Assembly (NCBI GenBank): GCA_964455485.1
Contig: CAYVXT010000008.1
Coordinates: 1 to 15,851, forward strand
Origin: CAYVXT01 sp964455485
GTDB lineage: Bacteria > Patescibacteriota > Minisyncoccia > Phycocordibacterales > WO2-35-19
Length of the DNA: 15,851 nucleotides
Direction: 5' to 3'
Positions 6,536 through 14,146 of the stretch are shown piece after piece. The notes under the pieces were generated by a model. That model ran no database searches. It had not been told where the DNA came from and saw only the letters and a list, made by a program, of their open reading frames with translations. A program made the position numbers and the translations under genes. Position 1 is the first letter of the stretch, and each line of letters opens with the position of its first letter.

Positions 6536-6985
6536 TTATAATCTGTGGTGGGTGACTTTGTACGATCTATATTTCCTTTCAGCGTCTTCTAACCATCTGT
6601 ATCGTGACATACCAGCTCTCGCTGGCAAATTAAAGGAGGCAAAAATAAAAATTCCCAATATATCCCAAAAACTGCTCGCATTCTTTTTTATCAACGACTC
6701 AAGATATGTATATTCACCGGCACTATACTTATCAATTATCCGACCAATGGTGGAGGTGCTCACTGAAAGCAGTTCTGCAATTTTCCTATCAGGTATTTTT
6801 TCAATCACCATAAAGATAATCGCCAGTCTTTTTGCGAGCATTACTTTTTCTGACGGATATAGGAATTCTGAAAACAACTTTTCTGAATCTTTGTGAGTCT
6901 TTGCCTTACTGAAAATTCTGCTTAATTGATTGTAAATCTTTTCAAAATCTTGTTTCTTTAATTTTCTTTTGGAAACATGAGTCAT
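6536..6985 (-). CDS. TrpR/YerC-family helix-turn-helix regulator
   Basis: Predicted DNA-binding homodimer. From the ATG at 6985 it has 149 aa; a TTG at 7003 would add six residues (MFIITS) but overlaps nothing conserved. The middle section SEFLYPSEKVMLAKRLAIIFMVIEKIPDRKIAELLSVSTSTIGRIIDKY has the all-helical TrpR-fold pattern, with the helix-turn-helix in PDRKIAELLSVSTSTIGRIIDKY. The C-terminal 45 residues (FWDILGIFIFASFNLPARAG and then a basic stretch) are not part of the usual TrpR domain and include a hydrophobic segment of unknown use. Identical palindromes flank the gene, one overlapping its own predicted -35. Whether it senses tryptophan is unclear: no trp genes are near, and its neighbours are a pyruvate-end dehydrogenase and an orphan. 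No Shine-Dalgarno. Confidence 0.8.
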   Translation of the reverse strand: MTHVSKRKLKKQDFEKIYNQLSRIFSKAKTHKDSEKLFSEFLYPSEKVMLAKRLAIIFMVIEKIPDRKIAELLSVSTSTIGRIIDKYSAGEYTYLESLIKKNASSFWDILGIFIFASFNLPARAGMSRYRWLEDAERKYRSYKVTHHRL

Positions 6986-7021
6986 ACTAGTGATAATAAA
7001 CAATTAAATAAATTAATAATT

Positions 7022-7050
7022 ATTGTATAAACTGTAGCGATTAATCGCTA
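7022..7050 (-). promoter_or_regulatory. Candidate promoter of the TrpR-like gene
   Basis: Minus strand -10 TACAAT (7027-7022) with a 17-nt spacer to a non-consensus -35 (7050-7045) lying inside the palindrome. Binding there would be expected to block RNA polymerase, i.e. autorepression. Confidence 0.35.
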
Positions 7051-7052
7051 CA
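7033..7052. promoter_or_regulatory. Palindromic operator copy 2
   Basis: A second perfect copy of TGTAGCGATTAATCGCTACA, in the divergent spacer between the regulator (start 6985) and the dehydrogenase (start 7131). The identity with copy 1 continues a few bases (ATTTA side) beyond the palindrome. Confidence 0.78.
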
Positions 7053-7072
7053 TTTAAGGTGTTGATTTCTTG

Positions 7073-7100
7073 TTGTGAATGTTTAGAGCTGTTATATACT
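7073..7100 (+). promoter_or_regulatory. Candidate promoter of the D-2-hydroxyacid dehydrogenase gene
   Basis: -35 TTGTGA (7073-7078), 16-nt spacer, -10 TATACT (7095-7100). Predicted start near 7107, leaving a 24-nt leader. The palindrome at 7033-7052 is centred about 64 bp upstream of that start. Confidence 0.5.
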
Positions 7101-7130
7101 GAATACGAATCAAATCTAAATAATGTTTTT

Positions 7131-8138
7131 ATGAAAGTTTTATTTTTATACAAAGAGGAGTGGGAGAAGGAATATATAAGCAACAGGTTAACTGATGACA
7201 ATTTACAAATAACCTTCGCTAAGAGCTTTGAAGATGCAGGAGAAGAAGTATTAAATACAACTGAAATACTTTCACTTTTTGTATCGCATCAATGCAAGTC
7301 GGAAGAGTTGGCAAAATTGCCAAACTTGAAATTGATTGCGGCACGTTCAACAGGGTTTGATTATGTTGATATCCATGCTGCTCGGGCAAAAGGAGTTGAA
7401 GTGGTTTACGTCCCCTCTTATGGTGAAAATACTGTCGCTGAATTTGCATTTGCACTTTTACTTTCACTTTCTAGAAAAATACCAGAAGCACATGAGCAAA
7501 TAAGAGAGACCGGTTCGTTTGTGCAAGGCCACTTAAGAGGTTTTGATTTGAAAGGAAAGACCGTAGGTGTGATAGGTACTGGTAGGATTGGGTGTAATTT
7601 TATAAAAATGGCCAAAGGTTTCAATATGGAAGTAGTGGCTTATGATCCATTTCCTAAACAAGGGATTGATCAAGAGCTCGGTTTTCGCTATGTTGGTTTT
7701 GAAGAATTACTTTCTCTTTCGGATGTAATCAGTTTGCACGCGCCGCTTGCCGACAACACACGTCACATGATAAATGATGCCAGTATTTACCACATCAAAC
7801 GCGGAGCAGTGCTTATAAACACGGCTAGAGGAGGCTTGGTCCAAACATCTTCCTTAGTCAGGGCTTTGGAAGAAGGTATTATTTCTGCGGCTGGACTTGA
7901 TGTTTTGGAGGAAGAAGGAGATATGGGAGATGAAATGCAACTCTTAAACAATCCTCACCCCAAAATGGAAGAACTTAAAAATGTTTTGGCCAACAACTAT
8001 CTCATCAATCACCCACGCGTCATAGTCACGCCACATATTGCATTCAACACCGATGAGGCCGTAAGAAGGATTTTAGATACAACAATAGATAATATAAAAT
8101 CGTTTACACAAGGAGAGGTTAAAAATAGGGTACCGTAA
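7131..8138 (+). CDS. D-2-hydroxyacid dehydrogenase, probably D-lactate dehydrogenase
   Basis: NAD-dependent enzyme of 335 aa. The Rossmann motif GVIGTGRIG lies at residues 146-154, with Asp172 after the next strand (VVAYD) as expected for NAD rather than NADP. Catalytic residues of the family are visible: Arg233 in NTARGGL, Glu in GLDVLEEE (about 260-262) and His302 in VTPHIAFNTDEA. The insert between these (EGDMGDEMQLLNNPHPKMEELKNVLANN) and PHIAFNTDEA resemble D-lactate dehydrogenases such as LdhA/VanH relatives more than PGDH or glyoxylate reductase. The likely job is reduction of pyruvate to D-lactate to recycle NADH, matching the glycolytic neighbours; hydroxypyruvate reduction to glycerate cannot be excluded, given the glycerate kinase nearby. 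The ATG at 7131 is chosen because the reading upstream of it (MLISCCECLELL) is non-conserved and covers the promoter. It ends in a bidirectional terminator shared with pyk. Confidence 0.9.
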   Translation: MKVLFLYKEEWEKEYISNRLTDDNLQITFAKSFEDAGEEVLNTTEILSLFVSHQCKSEELAKLPNLKLIAARSTGFDYVDIHAARAKGVEVVYVPSYGENTVAEFAFALLLSLSRKIPEAHEQIRETGSFVQGHLRGFDLKGKTVGVIGTGRIGCNFIKMAKGFNMEVVAYDPFPKQGIDQELGFRYVGFEELLSLSDVISLHAPLADNTRHMINDASIYHIKRGAVLINTARGGLVQTSSLVRALEEGIISAAGLDVLEEEGDMGDEMQLLNNPHPKMEELKNVLANNYLINHPRVIVTPHIAFNTDEAVRRILDTTIDNIKSFTQGEVKNRVP

Positions 8139-8178
8139 AATATGTAATTAGTAATAGGTAAGAGGTAAATCAAAAATC

Positions 8179-8208
8179 AAAATGGCGCGCCGTAAGGCGC
8201 GCCATTTT
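8179..8208. terminator. Bidirectional intrinsic terminator (dehydrogenase / pyk)
   Basis: Perfect 13-bp stem AAAATGGCGCGCC/GGCGCGCCATTTT with loop GTAA, placed between two convergent genes. U-rich stretches exit on both sides (ATTTTGCTATT on plus; ATTTTGATTTTTGATTT on minus). Confidence 0.9.
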
Positions 8209-8243
8209 GCTATTACTACTTACACATTACATCTTACTTCTTC

Positions 8244-9665
8244 TTATATTGTTTCAACCAAAATCATATTGGTCTCTTTTGTGGGATGCTTCTCACCGGC
8301 GCTGTGGGCTCCGGCTGCGATCACTACCCGGTCCCCTTCCTTTGCAATACCTTTTTCCAAACAAATTTTTCTTACTATATCAAAGGCTTCGCCTACACTT
8401 TTCCAATCTTGGATGTGTACCGGAATACATCCAAATGATACTGAGAGCTGTGCAATAGTTTTGTCTTTGGCTGATAATGAAAATATTGGCATTTTAGGTT
8501 TGTGGCGAGATATCATACGAGCAGTAAAGCCTGTGTGGGTCATTGCAATAATTGCTTTGGCACCAACATCGTGCGCAGTCTTTACAACTGATCCTGTAAC
8601 TGAGTCGGTAACATCAGTTTTTCCATTTTTTGGTGCGTGTACTATAGGTCTTTCTGGGTAGCTTGCTTCTATTTCTTTTGCAACTCGAGTCATTACTTTC
8701 ACTGCCTCGATAGGGTAAGCGCCCAAAGTTGTCTCTTCAGAAAGCATTATAGCGTCTGTACCATCCAAGATTGCATTTGCAACATCTGATACCTCTGCTC
8801 GTGTTGGAACAGGGTTTTTAATCATTGACTCAAGCATTTGAGTTGCAGTGATTACCGGTTTACCGGCAGCGTTGCATTTTTGAATCATCATCTTTTGTGC
8901 AAATGGAACTTTTTCAGCTGGAATTTCTATAGCCAAATCACCTCTTGCCACCATCACCATATCTACCAATTCAAGTATTTGATCAAAATCTTGTACAGCT
9001 TCCACTGTTTCGATTTTGGCCATTATTTTGGCTTCGGACTTGTGTGAATTAATTATATCTCTAAGCTCAATAACATCGCTCGGTTTTCTTACAAATGAAA
9101 ATGCAAATATATCTACATTGTTTTTTATTCCAAATTCAATATCTGCCTTATCTTTATCAGTGAGGGCACTGATTTTAAGTGGAGCTCCTGGGAGGTTTAA
9201 ACTTCTTCTTCCTTTAGTGTCACCACCTACTAATATTTTGCATTTGATTTCTGTTCCGTTAATTTCAACCACTTCAAATTTCTTTTTTCCATCATCAACC
9301 ATTATTATATTTCCCGGCAAAATTTCTTCGTGAAGTGTTGGGTAGTTTACGGATACTCGTTTTTCATCACCTACTATTTTTTCAGTGGTTATGGTTATGA
9401 AATCTCCCGCTTTCAATTCCACTCTTTCCTGGTAGAAGTCACCCAACCTAAATTTAGGCCCTGAAAGATCTTGCATTATGGCACATAGCATACCAGTGTT
9501 AGCCATTACCTTTTTTAAGTTATTAACCTTATTTTGGTGCTCTGCAAAATCTCCATGACTGAAGTTGAGTCGCATCACGTTCATACCCTCTTTCAAGAGT
9601 TTTTCGAGCATTTCCTCGCTTTCAGTTGCAGGCCCTATCGTACAAACTATTTTTGTTTTTTTCAT
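8244..9665 (-). CDS. pyk: Pyruvate kinase
   Basis: Transfers phosphate from PEP to ADP, giving pyruvate and ATP, the last energy-yielding step of glycolysis. The 473 aa fit the standard enzyme without the extra C-terminal PEP-utiliser domain found in some Bacilli. Visible motifs: TKIVCTIGPATES and GMNVMRLNFSHGDFAEH (substrate and nucleotide binding), the FSFVRKPSD lysine, the family signature AKIETVEAV, MVMVARGDLAIEIP, and AGKPVITATQMLESMIKNPVPTRAEVSDVANAILDGTDAIMLSEETTLGAYP; the C-terminal regulatory domain ends MILVETI. The start ATG follows AAAAAGTATTT with no Shine-Dalgarno. A 20-bp hairpin (9689-9761) lies just upstream. It converges with the dehydrogenase gene. Confidence 0.97.
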   Translation of the reverse strand: MKKTKIVCTIGPATESEEMLEKLLKEGMNVMRLNFSHGDFAEHQNKVNNLKKVMANTGMLCAIMQDLSGPKFRLGDFYQERVELKAGDFITITTEKIVGDEKRVSVNYPTLHEEILPGNIIMVDDGKKKFEVVEINGTEIKCKILVGGDTKGRRSLNLPGAPLKISALTDKDKADIEFGIKNNVDIFAFSFVRKPSDVIELRDIINSHKSEAKIMAKIETVEAVQDFDQILELVDMVMVARGDLAIEIPAEKVPFAQKMMIQKCNAAGKPVITATQMLESMIKNPVPTRAEVSDVANAILDGTDAIMLSEETTLGAYPIEAVKVMTRVAKEIEASYPERPIVHAPKNGKTDVTDSVTGSVVKTAHDVGAKAIIAMTHTGFTARMISRHKPKMPIFSLSAKDKTIAQLSVSFGCIPVHIQDWKSVGEAFDIVRKICLEKGIAKEGDRVVIAAGAHSAGEKHPTKETNMILVETI

Positions 9666-9688
9666 AAATACTTTTTAATATGTTCTAA

Positions 9689-9761
9689 GCCTTGTGAAAA
9701 TGTTTCCGTGTGGGTCCCGTGAGTCCGCGAACAGGGCGAAGCGGAAATATTTTTACAAGGC
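9689..9761. repeat. Large intergenic hairpin upstream of pyk
   Basis: A 20-bp stem: GCCTTGTGAAAATGTTTCCG (9689-9708) pairs with 9742-9761 fully when two G-U pairs are allowed on the plus strand; on the minus strand those become A-C mismatches. The 33-nt loop holds a GCGAA/GGCGAAGC motif. GTTC (9682-9685) and GAAC (9765-9768) can extend the base. It may be part of the pyk leader or a member of the intergenic repeat family at 12684, 14143 and 14415. Confidence 0.6.
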
Positions 9762-9837
9762 GCAGAACTTCCTATAATTTTTAAAAACGAAAACAAAGGT
9801 TTCCCTTTGCAAATGCCATTATTGCATAAATTTTAAT

Positions 9838-9879
9838 ATAAAAAAAGTCCCGACGGGCGTCAGCTGTGCGCTCGCCGGG
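9838..9879 (-). terminator. Intrinsic terminator of the adenylate-kinase-like gene
   Basis: On the minus strand CCCGGCGAGCG pairs with CGCCCGTCGGG (11 positions, one A-C mismatch, one G-U) around a 9-nt loop, followed by ACTTTTTTTATA. It begins 24 nt past the stop codon. Confidence 0.8.
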
Positions 9880-9902
9880 TTATCTTTTAAAACCTCAGTG
9901 AC

Positions 9903-10511
9903 TCAAGAGGCGTGTGCAATGCGCAGGCAGCCTGGGTCGTCACAACGATGCTCCCTGTTGACCTCGCCAAACAGTTTCCACGCTCTCGCGTCCTGCTCTT
10001 CTTCAGACGCATCGGCTGAATTATCGAAACAGATGAGCCTCGTTTCCGTTGAGAGAACACGAATCAGAGGGACTGTGACCTTCTGGTAATGGTCAAGCCG
10101 ATTGGCGATTTGAATCGGAGTGTCATCTGATCGGTGCCGATTTCTCAATCGCCTTTCCGCTTGAGAAAGCGGAACTTTTACATGGATCGTGAAAATGTTG
10201 CGTTGCTGGTATCCGAGATCTTTCAATACCTTTTTGATGAATTGGTATTGCGTGATGCTTCTCGGTACAGCATCTAGAATCAGGTCTTGTGGAGCTGTTT
10301 CTTCAAGCTCCTGTCGAAAAAGCGGATTACAAAGCTCTTCAGGGACGAATGGTGAGGTCAGCATCAATTTTTTGATTCTGTCGTCACCACGAGTCCTCAA
10401 AATTTGGCTTGAGCTCAAGAGGCGAAAGTGGGCTTTTGGAGCAGTTCTGGCTATTACTCCTTTTCCCGAACCGGGCGGCCCAATGATAATTCCAACATCG
10501 TGTGGATTCAA
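9903..10511 (-). CDS. Divergent adenylate-kinase-like P-loop NTPase
   Basis: Probable nucleotide or related small-molecule kinase, about 202 aa. The P-loop GPPGSGKG, DAVPRSITQ (family DGFPRT..Q), and RRLRNRHRSDD...ANRLDHY (arginines and DD of the LID/NMP side) place it in the adenylate kinase family, but Thr after GKG is Val, the AMP-site STGDMLR reads SSSQILR, and the tail is unusual (HRCDDPGCLRIAHAS, two Cys). No ATG fits: a TTG at 10511 preceded by AGGAG six bases before is my choice; a further TTG at 10589 would add 26 AT-rich, non-conserved residues. Base composition is clearly more GC-rich than the flanking pyk and gpmI, and a terminator follows, suggesting a transferred gene. It lies downstream of gpmI on the same strand. 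The substrate is uncertain; canonical adenylate kinase elsewhere in the genome would make this an accessory paralogue. Confidence 0.75.
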   Translation of the reverse strand: MNPHDVGIIIGPPGSGKGVIARTAPKAHFRLLSSSQILRTRGDDRIKKLMLTSPFVPEELCNPLFRQELEETAPQDLILDAVPRSITQYQFIKKVLKDLGYQQRNIFTIHVKVPLSQAERRLRNRHRSDDTPIQIANRLDHYQKVTVPLIRVLSTETRLICFDNSADASEEEQDARAWKLFGEVNREHRCDDPGCLRIAHAS

Positions 10512-10626
10512 ATGTGACTCCTGGAATTGATTGGTTGCAAAAAAGAACAACCCGTGAAAAATCCTACATGAATACTTGATATAAATCAAGTCTACTTTTT
10601 AATCTCCTTGTGGAAAACCTGTACTT

Positions 10627-12132
10627 TTATACCAAATTTTTCCCTGTCATCGATTTTGGTTTTTCAATACCAAACATATGTAAAATTGTAGGAGTTATAT
10701 CTGCAAGCGTTCCACCAGTCATTTCTAGGTCTTTATCAGTAATTATCGCAGGTACTGGATTGGTGGTGTGTGATGTGTGTTTTTCGCCAGTTGTTATGTC
10801 AAGATTTAATTCGGCATTGCCATGATCTGCGGTAATGAACGCAACGCCATTTTTTTGCAAAAGCGCATCCACCACTCTACCAAGTTGAGAGTCTACTTCC
10901 TCAAGAGCTTCAATTATGGCCGGCACATTTGCGGTGTGTCCCACCATGTCTGGATTGGCAAAATTAATAAATATAAAATCAGTTCCATTTTTTATTTCTT
11001 CAATCGCCTTATCGGCTATGGCCTCAGCTCTCATTTTTGGAGCAAGGTCATGTGTTGGTACATCTTTTCTACTATCCAATAAAATATGTTTTTCACCTGG
11101 AAAAGGTTTTTCAATACCTCCATTCAAAAAGTATGTAGCATGAGGAAATTTTTCTGTTTCTGCGATATGGGCTTGGGTTAAACCCGCCTCTGATATTTCT
11201 TTGGCTAAAACAGTTTCGATGGGTATGTTAGGAAAAGCAACTTCGCACTCAAAATCTTTATTGTACTCGGTGAGAGTGGCGAACAAAATATTAGAATCCT
11301 TTGCTCTTTCAATCATTTTTTGGGAGAGCATTCTTGCTCTATCTGCTCTAAAATTGAAAAATAAGACTGCGTCATTTTCTCTTATTGGCCAGCTGTTGCC
11401 TTGATCGTCAATACAAACTATTGGCTCTAAATGCTCATCCATCTTCCCTTCTTTGTGTAGTTCGTTTATGTATTCAGATGCTTTTATCTCACACTTATTG
11501 CCTTCACATTCAAAAATTGCTTTTTCAGCTTTTTCAAGGCGATCCCAGTTGTTGTCGCGATCCATTGCATAAAACCTTCCTGAGATTGTGGCAATTTTTG
11601 CGATTCCAACTTCTTCTAAAACACCTTCCAGTTCTTTTAAAAATTGAATAGAGCTTTGGGGAGGAGTGTCTCTTCCGTCTGTAAATGCGTGTATTGCTAT
11701 TCTCTCAACCCCATTCTTTTTTGCGGCTCTTAAAAATGCAACTAAGTGGTCTTGATGGCTGTGTACACCGCCATTTCCAATAAGTCCTTTGGCATGGAGA
11801 ACAGAATTGTTGCTTTTTACATGCTCAAATAATTTTAGAAAAACTGGATTTGAATCAAATGCTCCAGAAGAAATGGATTTTGATATGCGCACCAAATCAG
11901 TATCAAGTGGCTTGCCAGCTCCTATTGTTGAGTGCCCAACTTCACTATTACCCATCTGTCCTTCTGGTAGTCCAACAGCCAAACCGCTTGCCTCAAGGAG
12001 TGAATGTGGGAATTCATTCCATAGTTTATCAAACACTGGGGTTTTTGCGGCGGCTACGGCGTTATGTTCAATTTCTTCTCTATAGCCCCAGCCGTCTAAA
12101 ATTATTAATGCAATTTGTTTTTTATTTTTCAT
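10627..12132 (-). CDS. gpmI: 2,3-bisphosphoglycerate-independent phosphoglycerate mutase
   Basis: Interconverts 3- and 2-phosphoglycerate with a Mn-dependent phosphoserine intermediate (alkaline phosphatase superfamily). The 501 aa are close to the usual 505-515. Key residues: Asp13 in LIILDGWGYR, the catalytic Ser63 in GQMGNSEVGHSTIGAG, GVHSHQDHL, AFTDGRDTPP, GRFYAMDRDNNWDR, VLFFNFRADRARM, and the metal-site NFANPDMVGHTA and ITADHGNAE. It begins with an ATG overlapping the stop of the preceding histidine phosphatase gene by 4 nt (ATGA), so translation is probably coupled; there is no Shine-Dalgarno. It feeds enolase, encoded just upstream on the same strand. Confidence 0.97.
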   Translation of the reverse strand: MKNKKQIALIILDGWGYREEIEHNAVAAAKTPVFDKLWNEFPHSLLEASGLAVGLPEGQMGNSEVGHSTIGAGKPLDTDLVRISKSISSGAFDSNPVFLKLFEHVKSNNSVLHAKGLIGNGGVHSHQDHLVAFLRAAKKNGVERIAIHAFTDGRDTPPQSSIQFLKELEGVLEEVGIAKIATISGRFYAMDRDNNWDRLEKAEKAIFECEGNKCEIKASEYINELHKEGKMDEHLEPIVCIDDQGNSWPIRENDAVLFFNFRADRARMLSQKMIERAKDSNILFATLTEYNKDFECEVAFPNIPIETVLAKEISEAGLTQAHIAETEKFPHATYFLNGGIEKPFPGEKHILLDSRKDVPTHDLAPKMRAEAIADKAIEEIKNGTDFIFINFANPDMVGHTANVPAIIEALEEVDSQLGRVVDALLQKNGVAFITADHGNAELNLDITTGEKHTSHTTNPVPAIITDKDLEMTGGTLADITPTILHMFGIEKPKSMTGKNLV

Positions 12133-12665
12133 ATATCAAATTCGGTTATTGATCCAGATGGAATAATGCTTCTAGGCTCTCCTTTTATTGACTCAAGCAT
12201 TCTTACGATTCCACCATGGCATACCACTAAAACATTTTGGTAACCCTTTCCATTTATCTCGTTTATAAATTTTTCAACTCTATCTTTTACCTGCCCTGCA
12301 CTTTCACCTCTATATGGAGAATAATCATACTCCTGCTCACGGTCTATTTCTCGACCGTTTGGGATTATTAATTCGATTTCATCCCAACTTTTTCCTGATA
12401 AAGATCCAAAATTTCTCTCTAGTAGTAAATTAGAAATTTCAACTTTCTCACACTTCACATACTTTTTGATTATTTCGAGGGTTTCTAGCGCACGTTTTAA
12501 GGGAGAAGTGTAAACAACGTCAAAATTTTGATTGGCTAGAAGTGCTCCTACTTTTTCAGCCTCCTGTACACCGATTTCATTTAAAGAAATATCAGTAATA
12601 CCCATTATTTTATGGTCTTTGTTCCAATCCGTTTCTCCATGCCTAACTAAAAATAATTTTGCCAT
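12129..12665 (-). CDS. Histidine phosphatase superfamily protein (phosphoglycerate mutase-like)
   Basis: 178-aa member of the RHG phosphatase group. The phosphohistidine motif is LFLVRHGETDWN at residues 4-15, followed by YTSPLKRALET (second catalytic Arg), LLERNFGSLSG with the acid residue, and VVCHGGIVRML with the second His. It is too short for a standard 2,3-BPG-dependent mutase (about 230-250 aa), so CobC-like or broad phosphatase activity is more likely; a role in phosphoglycerate metabolism is suggested only by its coupling to gpmI through the ATGA overlap. The ATG at 12665 is chosen over one at 12728 because the protein then begins at MAKLFLVRHG, the family pattern, and the earlier start runs through an intergenic hairpin. 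No Shine-Dalgarno. Confidence 0.9.
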   Translation of the reverse strand: MAKLFLVRHGETDWNKDHKIMGITDISLNEIGVQEAEKVGALLANQNFDVVYTSPLKRALETLEIIKKYVKCEKVEISNLLLERNFGSLSGKSWDEIELIIPNGREIDREQEYDYSPYRGESAGQVKDRVEKFINEINGKGYQNVLVVCHGGIVRMLESIKGEPRSIIPSGSITEFDI

Positions 12666-12683
12666 TGTTTTGTAATTTCCTGA

Positions 12684-12776
12684 GTCGTAACCTAAAAAGT
12701 TCCTTGCGAGCTTGACTGAAGCGAGCACGAGGAATTTTCTAGCAAGAAAATATCCGTGAACTTTTTAAGTTATGAC
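12684..12776. repeat. Long intergenic hairpin between enolase and the histidine phosphatase gene
   Basis: Outer stem of 18 pairs plus one mismatch: 12684-12702 with 12758-12776, including TAAAAAGTTC/GAACTTTTTA and one G-T pair. Inside are GCGAGCTTGACTGAAGCGAGC (GC, GA/GA, GCTT stem, loop GACTG) and ATTTTCT-AGCA-AGAAAAT. The A/T-rich outer arms may also let it serve as an enolase terminator. Same architecture as the hairpin at 9689-9761. Confidence 0.6.
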
Positions 12777-12790
12777 GATAGGAAACGAAA

Positions 12791-14068
12791 TTAACGTCTA
12801 AATGCTCCTCTACCTGCGTAAGTTGCTTTTTTACCCAACTCTTCTTCAATGCGGAGAAGTTGGTTGTATTTTGCTGTACGATCGCTTCGACAGAGGGAGC
12901 CTGTTTTTATTTGACCGGTGGAGAGCCCAACTACAAAGTCTGCGATCGTTGAATCCTCAGTTTCTCCCGATCGATGAGACACGATAGCAGTAAATCCGGC
13001 TTTCTTTGCGAGATTTATAGCATCGATTGTCTCGCTCACTGTACCGATTTGGTTCAATTTGATTAGGATAGAGTTTCCAGAGCCTTCATCAATACCTTTC
13101 TGCAATCTTTCAATGTTTGTTACAAAGAGGTCGTCACCTACTATCTGAAGCTTTTTGATACGAGCTGTAAAGTGCTCCCACCCAATCCAATCGTCTTCTG
13201 AAAGACCGTCTTCGATTGATATGATTGGGTACTTTTGCATCCAACTGTCATATAGCGAAATCATCTCATCTGAAGTAAGTGTTTTGCCCTCAATTGCCAA
13301 ATTATAATGCCCATTCTTAAACAGTTCAGTAGCAGCCACATCAAGTGCAATGAAAATATCTCGTCCTGGCTTGTACCCTGCTCGATCAATAGCGTCCATA
13401 ACTAGTTTTAATGCGTCTTCGTTGCTTCCAATTTTTGGGGCAAATCCTCCCTCATCGCCCACTGTTGTTGAAAGTCCCTTTTCACTTAATATTTTTTTGA
13501 GAGTGTGGAATATTTCAGCACCCCATTGCAATGCTTGTTTGAAGCTTTTTGCACCCACTGGCACGATCATAAATTCTTGTATGTCTGTAGAACCTTTTGC
13601 GTGCGCTCCACCGTTCAATATGTTCATCATTGGCACCGGCAAACTCACGCCCTTTGTTTTTGAAATCTTATTGAAATATTTGTAAGCAGGAATTTTTTGT
13701 TCTGCTGCGGCTGCTTTGGCAAATGCCATTGAAACCCCGAGTATTGCGTTTGCACCGAGCTTCCCTTTGTTTTTTGTACCATCAAGTTTGATTAGAAATT
13801 CATCCAACCCTCTTTGGTCAAATTTTTTGCCTTTAATTTTTAGAGCAATTACTTTGTTTACATTGTTTACTGCTTTTGAGACTCCTTTACCATTATATCT
13901 TTTACTATCACCGTCTCGGAGCTCTACTGCTTCATGGCTTCCTGTTGACGCACCAGATGGCACTGCTGCTCGTCCGAAACCTGTAGTAAGCCAAACATCC
14001 ACTTCAACAGTTGGATTGCCTCTTGAGTCTAATATCTCCCTTGCTAATACTTTCTTTATCTTATGCAT
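12791..14068 (-). CDS. eno: Enolase
   Basis: Dehydrates 2-phosphoglycerate to PEP with Mg; in many bacteria it is also part of the RNA degradosome. The 425 aa match the family. Visible motifs: EILDSRGNPTVEVDV, SGASTGSHEAVELRDGD (mobile loop), VGDEGGFAPK with a catalytic Glu, metal ligands in IALDVAATE, SIEDGLSEDDW and VGDDLFVTN, the catalytic Lys in LIKLNQIGTVSET, and SHRSGETEDSTIADFVVGLSTGQIKTGSLCRSDRTAKYNQLLRIE. Starts at ATG with the family's MHKIKKVLAREILD; no Shine-Dalgarno (AAAGATAAAAGCAA precedes). It has its own promoter at 14119-14146 and lies upstream of the histidine phosphatase-gpmI pair across a long hairpin. Confidence 0.98.
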   Translation of the reverse strand: MHKIKKVLAREILDSRGNPTVEVDVWLTTGFGRAAVPSGASTGSHEAVELRDGDSKRYNGKGVSKAVNNVNKVIALKIKGKKFDQRGLDEFLIKLDGTKNKGKLGANAILGVSMAFAKAAAAEQKIPAYKYFNKISKTKGVSLPVPMMNILNGGAHAKGSTDIQEFMIVPVGAKSFKQALQWGAEIFHTLKKILSEKGLSTTVGDEGGFAPKIGSNEDALKLVMDAIDRAGYKPGRDIFIALDVAATELFKNGHYNLAIEGKTLTSDEMISLYDSWMQKYPIISIEDGLSEDDWIGWEHFTARIKKLQIVGDDLFVTNIERLQKGIDEGSGNSILIKLNQIGTVSETIDAINLAKKAGFTAIVSHRSGETEDSTIADFVVGLSTGQIKTGSLCRSDRTAKYNQLLRIEEELGKKATYAGRGAFRR

Positions 14069-14118
14069 TTGCTTTTATCTTTATTCCAATAAATAAATAG
14101 TGTGTCTATGACGAAAAG

Positions 14119-14146
14119 AGTATAGCAAGAATTTTTATAAAAACAA
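14119..14146 (-). promoter_or_regulatory. Candidate enolase promoter
   Basis: Minus strand -35 TTGTTT (14146-14141), 16-nt spacer, -10 TATACT (14124-14119); predicted transcript start near 14112, leaving a leader of about 44 nt. The -10 and spacing match the dehydrogenase promoter at 7073-7100. Confidence 0.5.

Noticed and set aside
7059..7130. Longer start for the D-2-hydroxyacid dehydrogenase
   Set aside because: The extra residues (MLISCCECLELL...) cover the predicted promoter and do not resemble the family; MKVLFLYKEEW at 7131 fits better.
8182..8661. 159-aa open frame on the plus strand
   Set aside because: Antisense to the C-terminal part of pyruvate kinase and begins inside the terminator hairpin.
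13716..14096. 126-aa open frame on the plus strand
   Set aside because: Antisense to enolase; it exists because the enolase codon pattern leaves that frame open.
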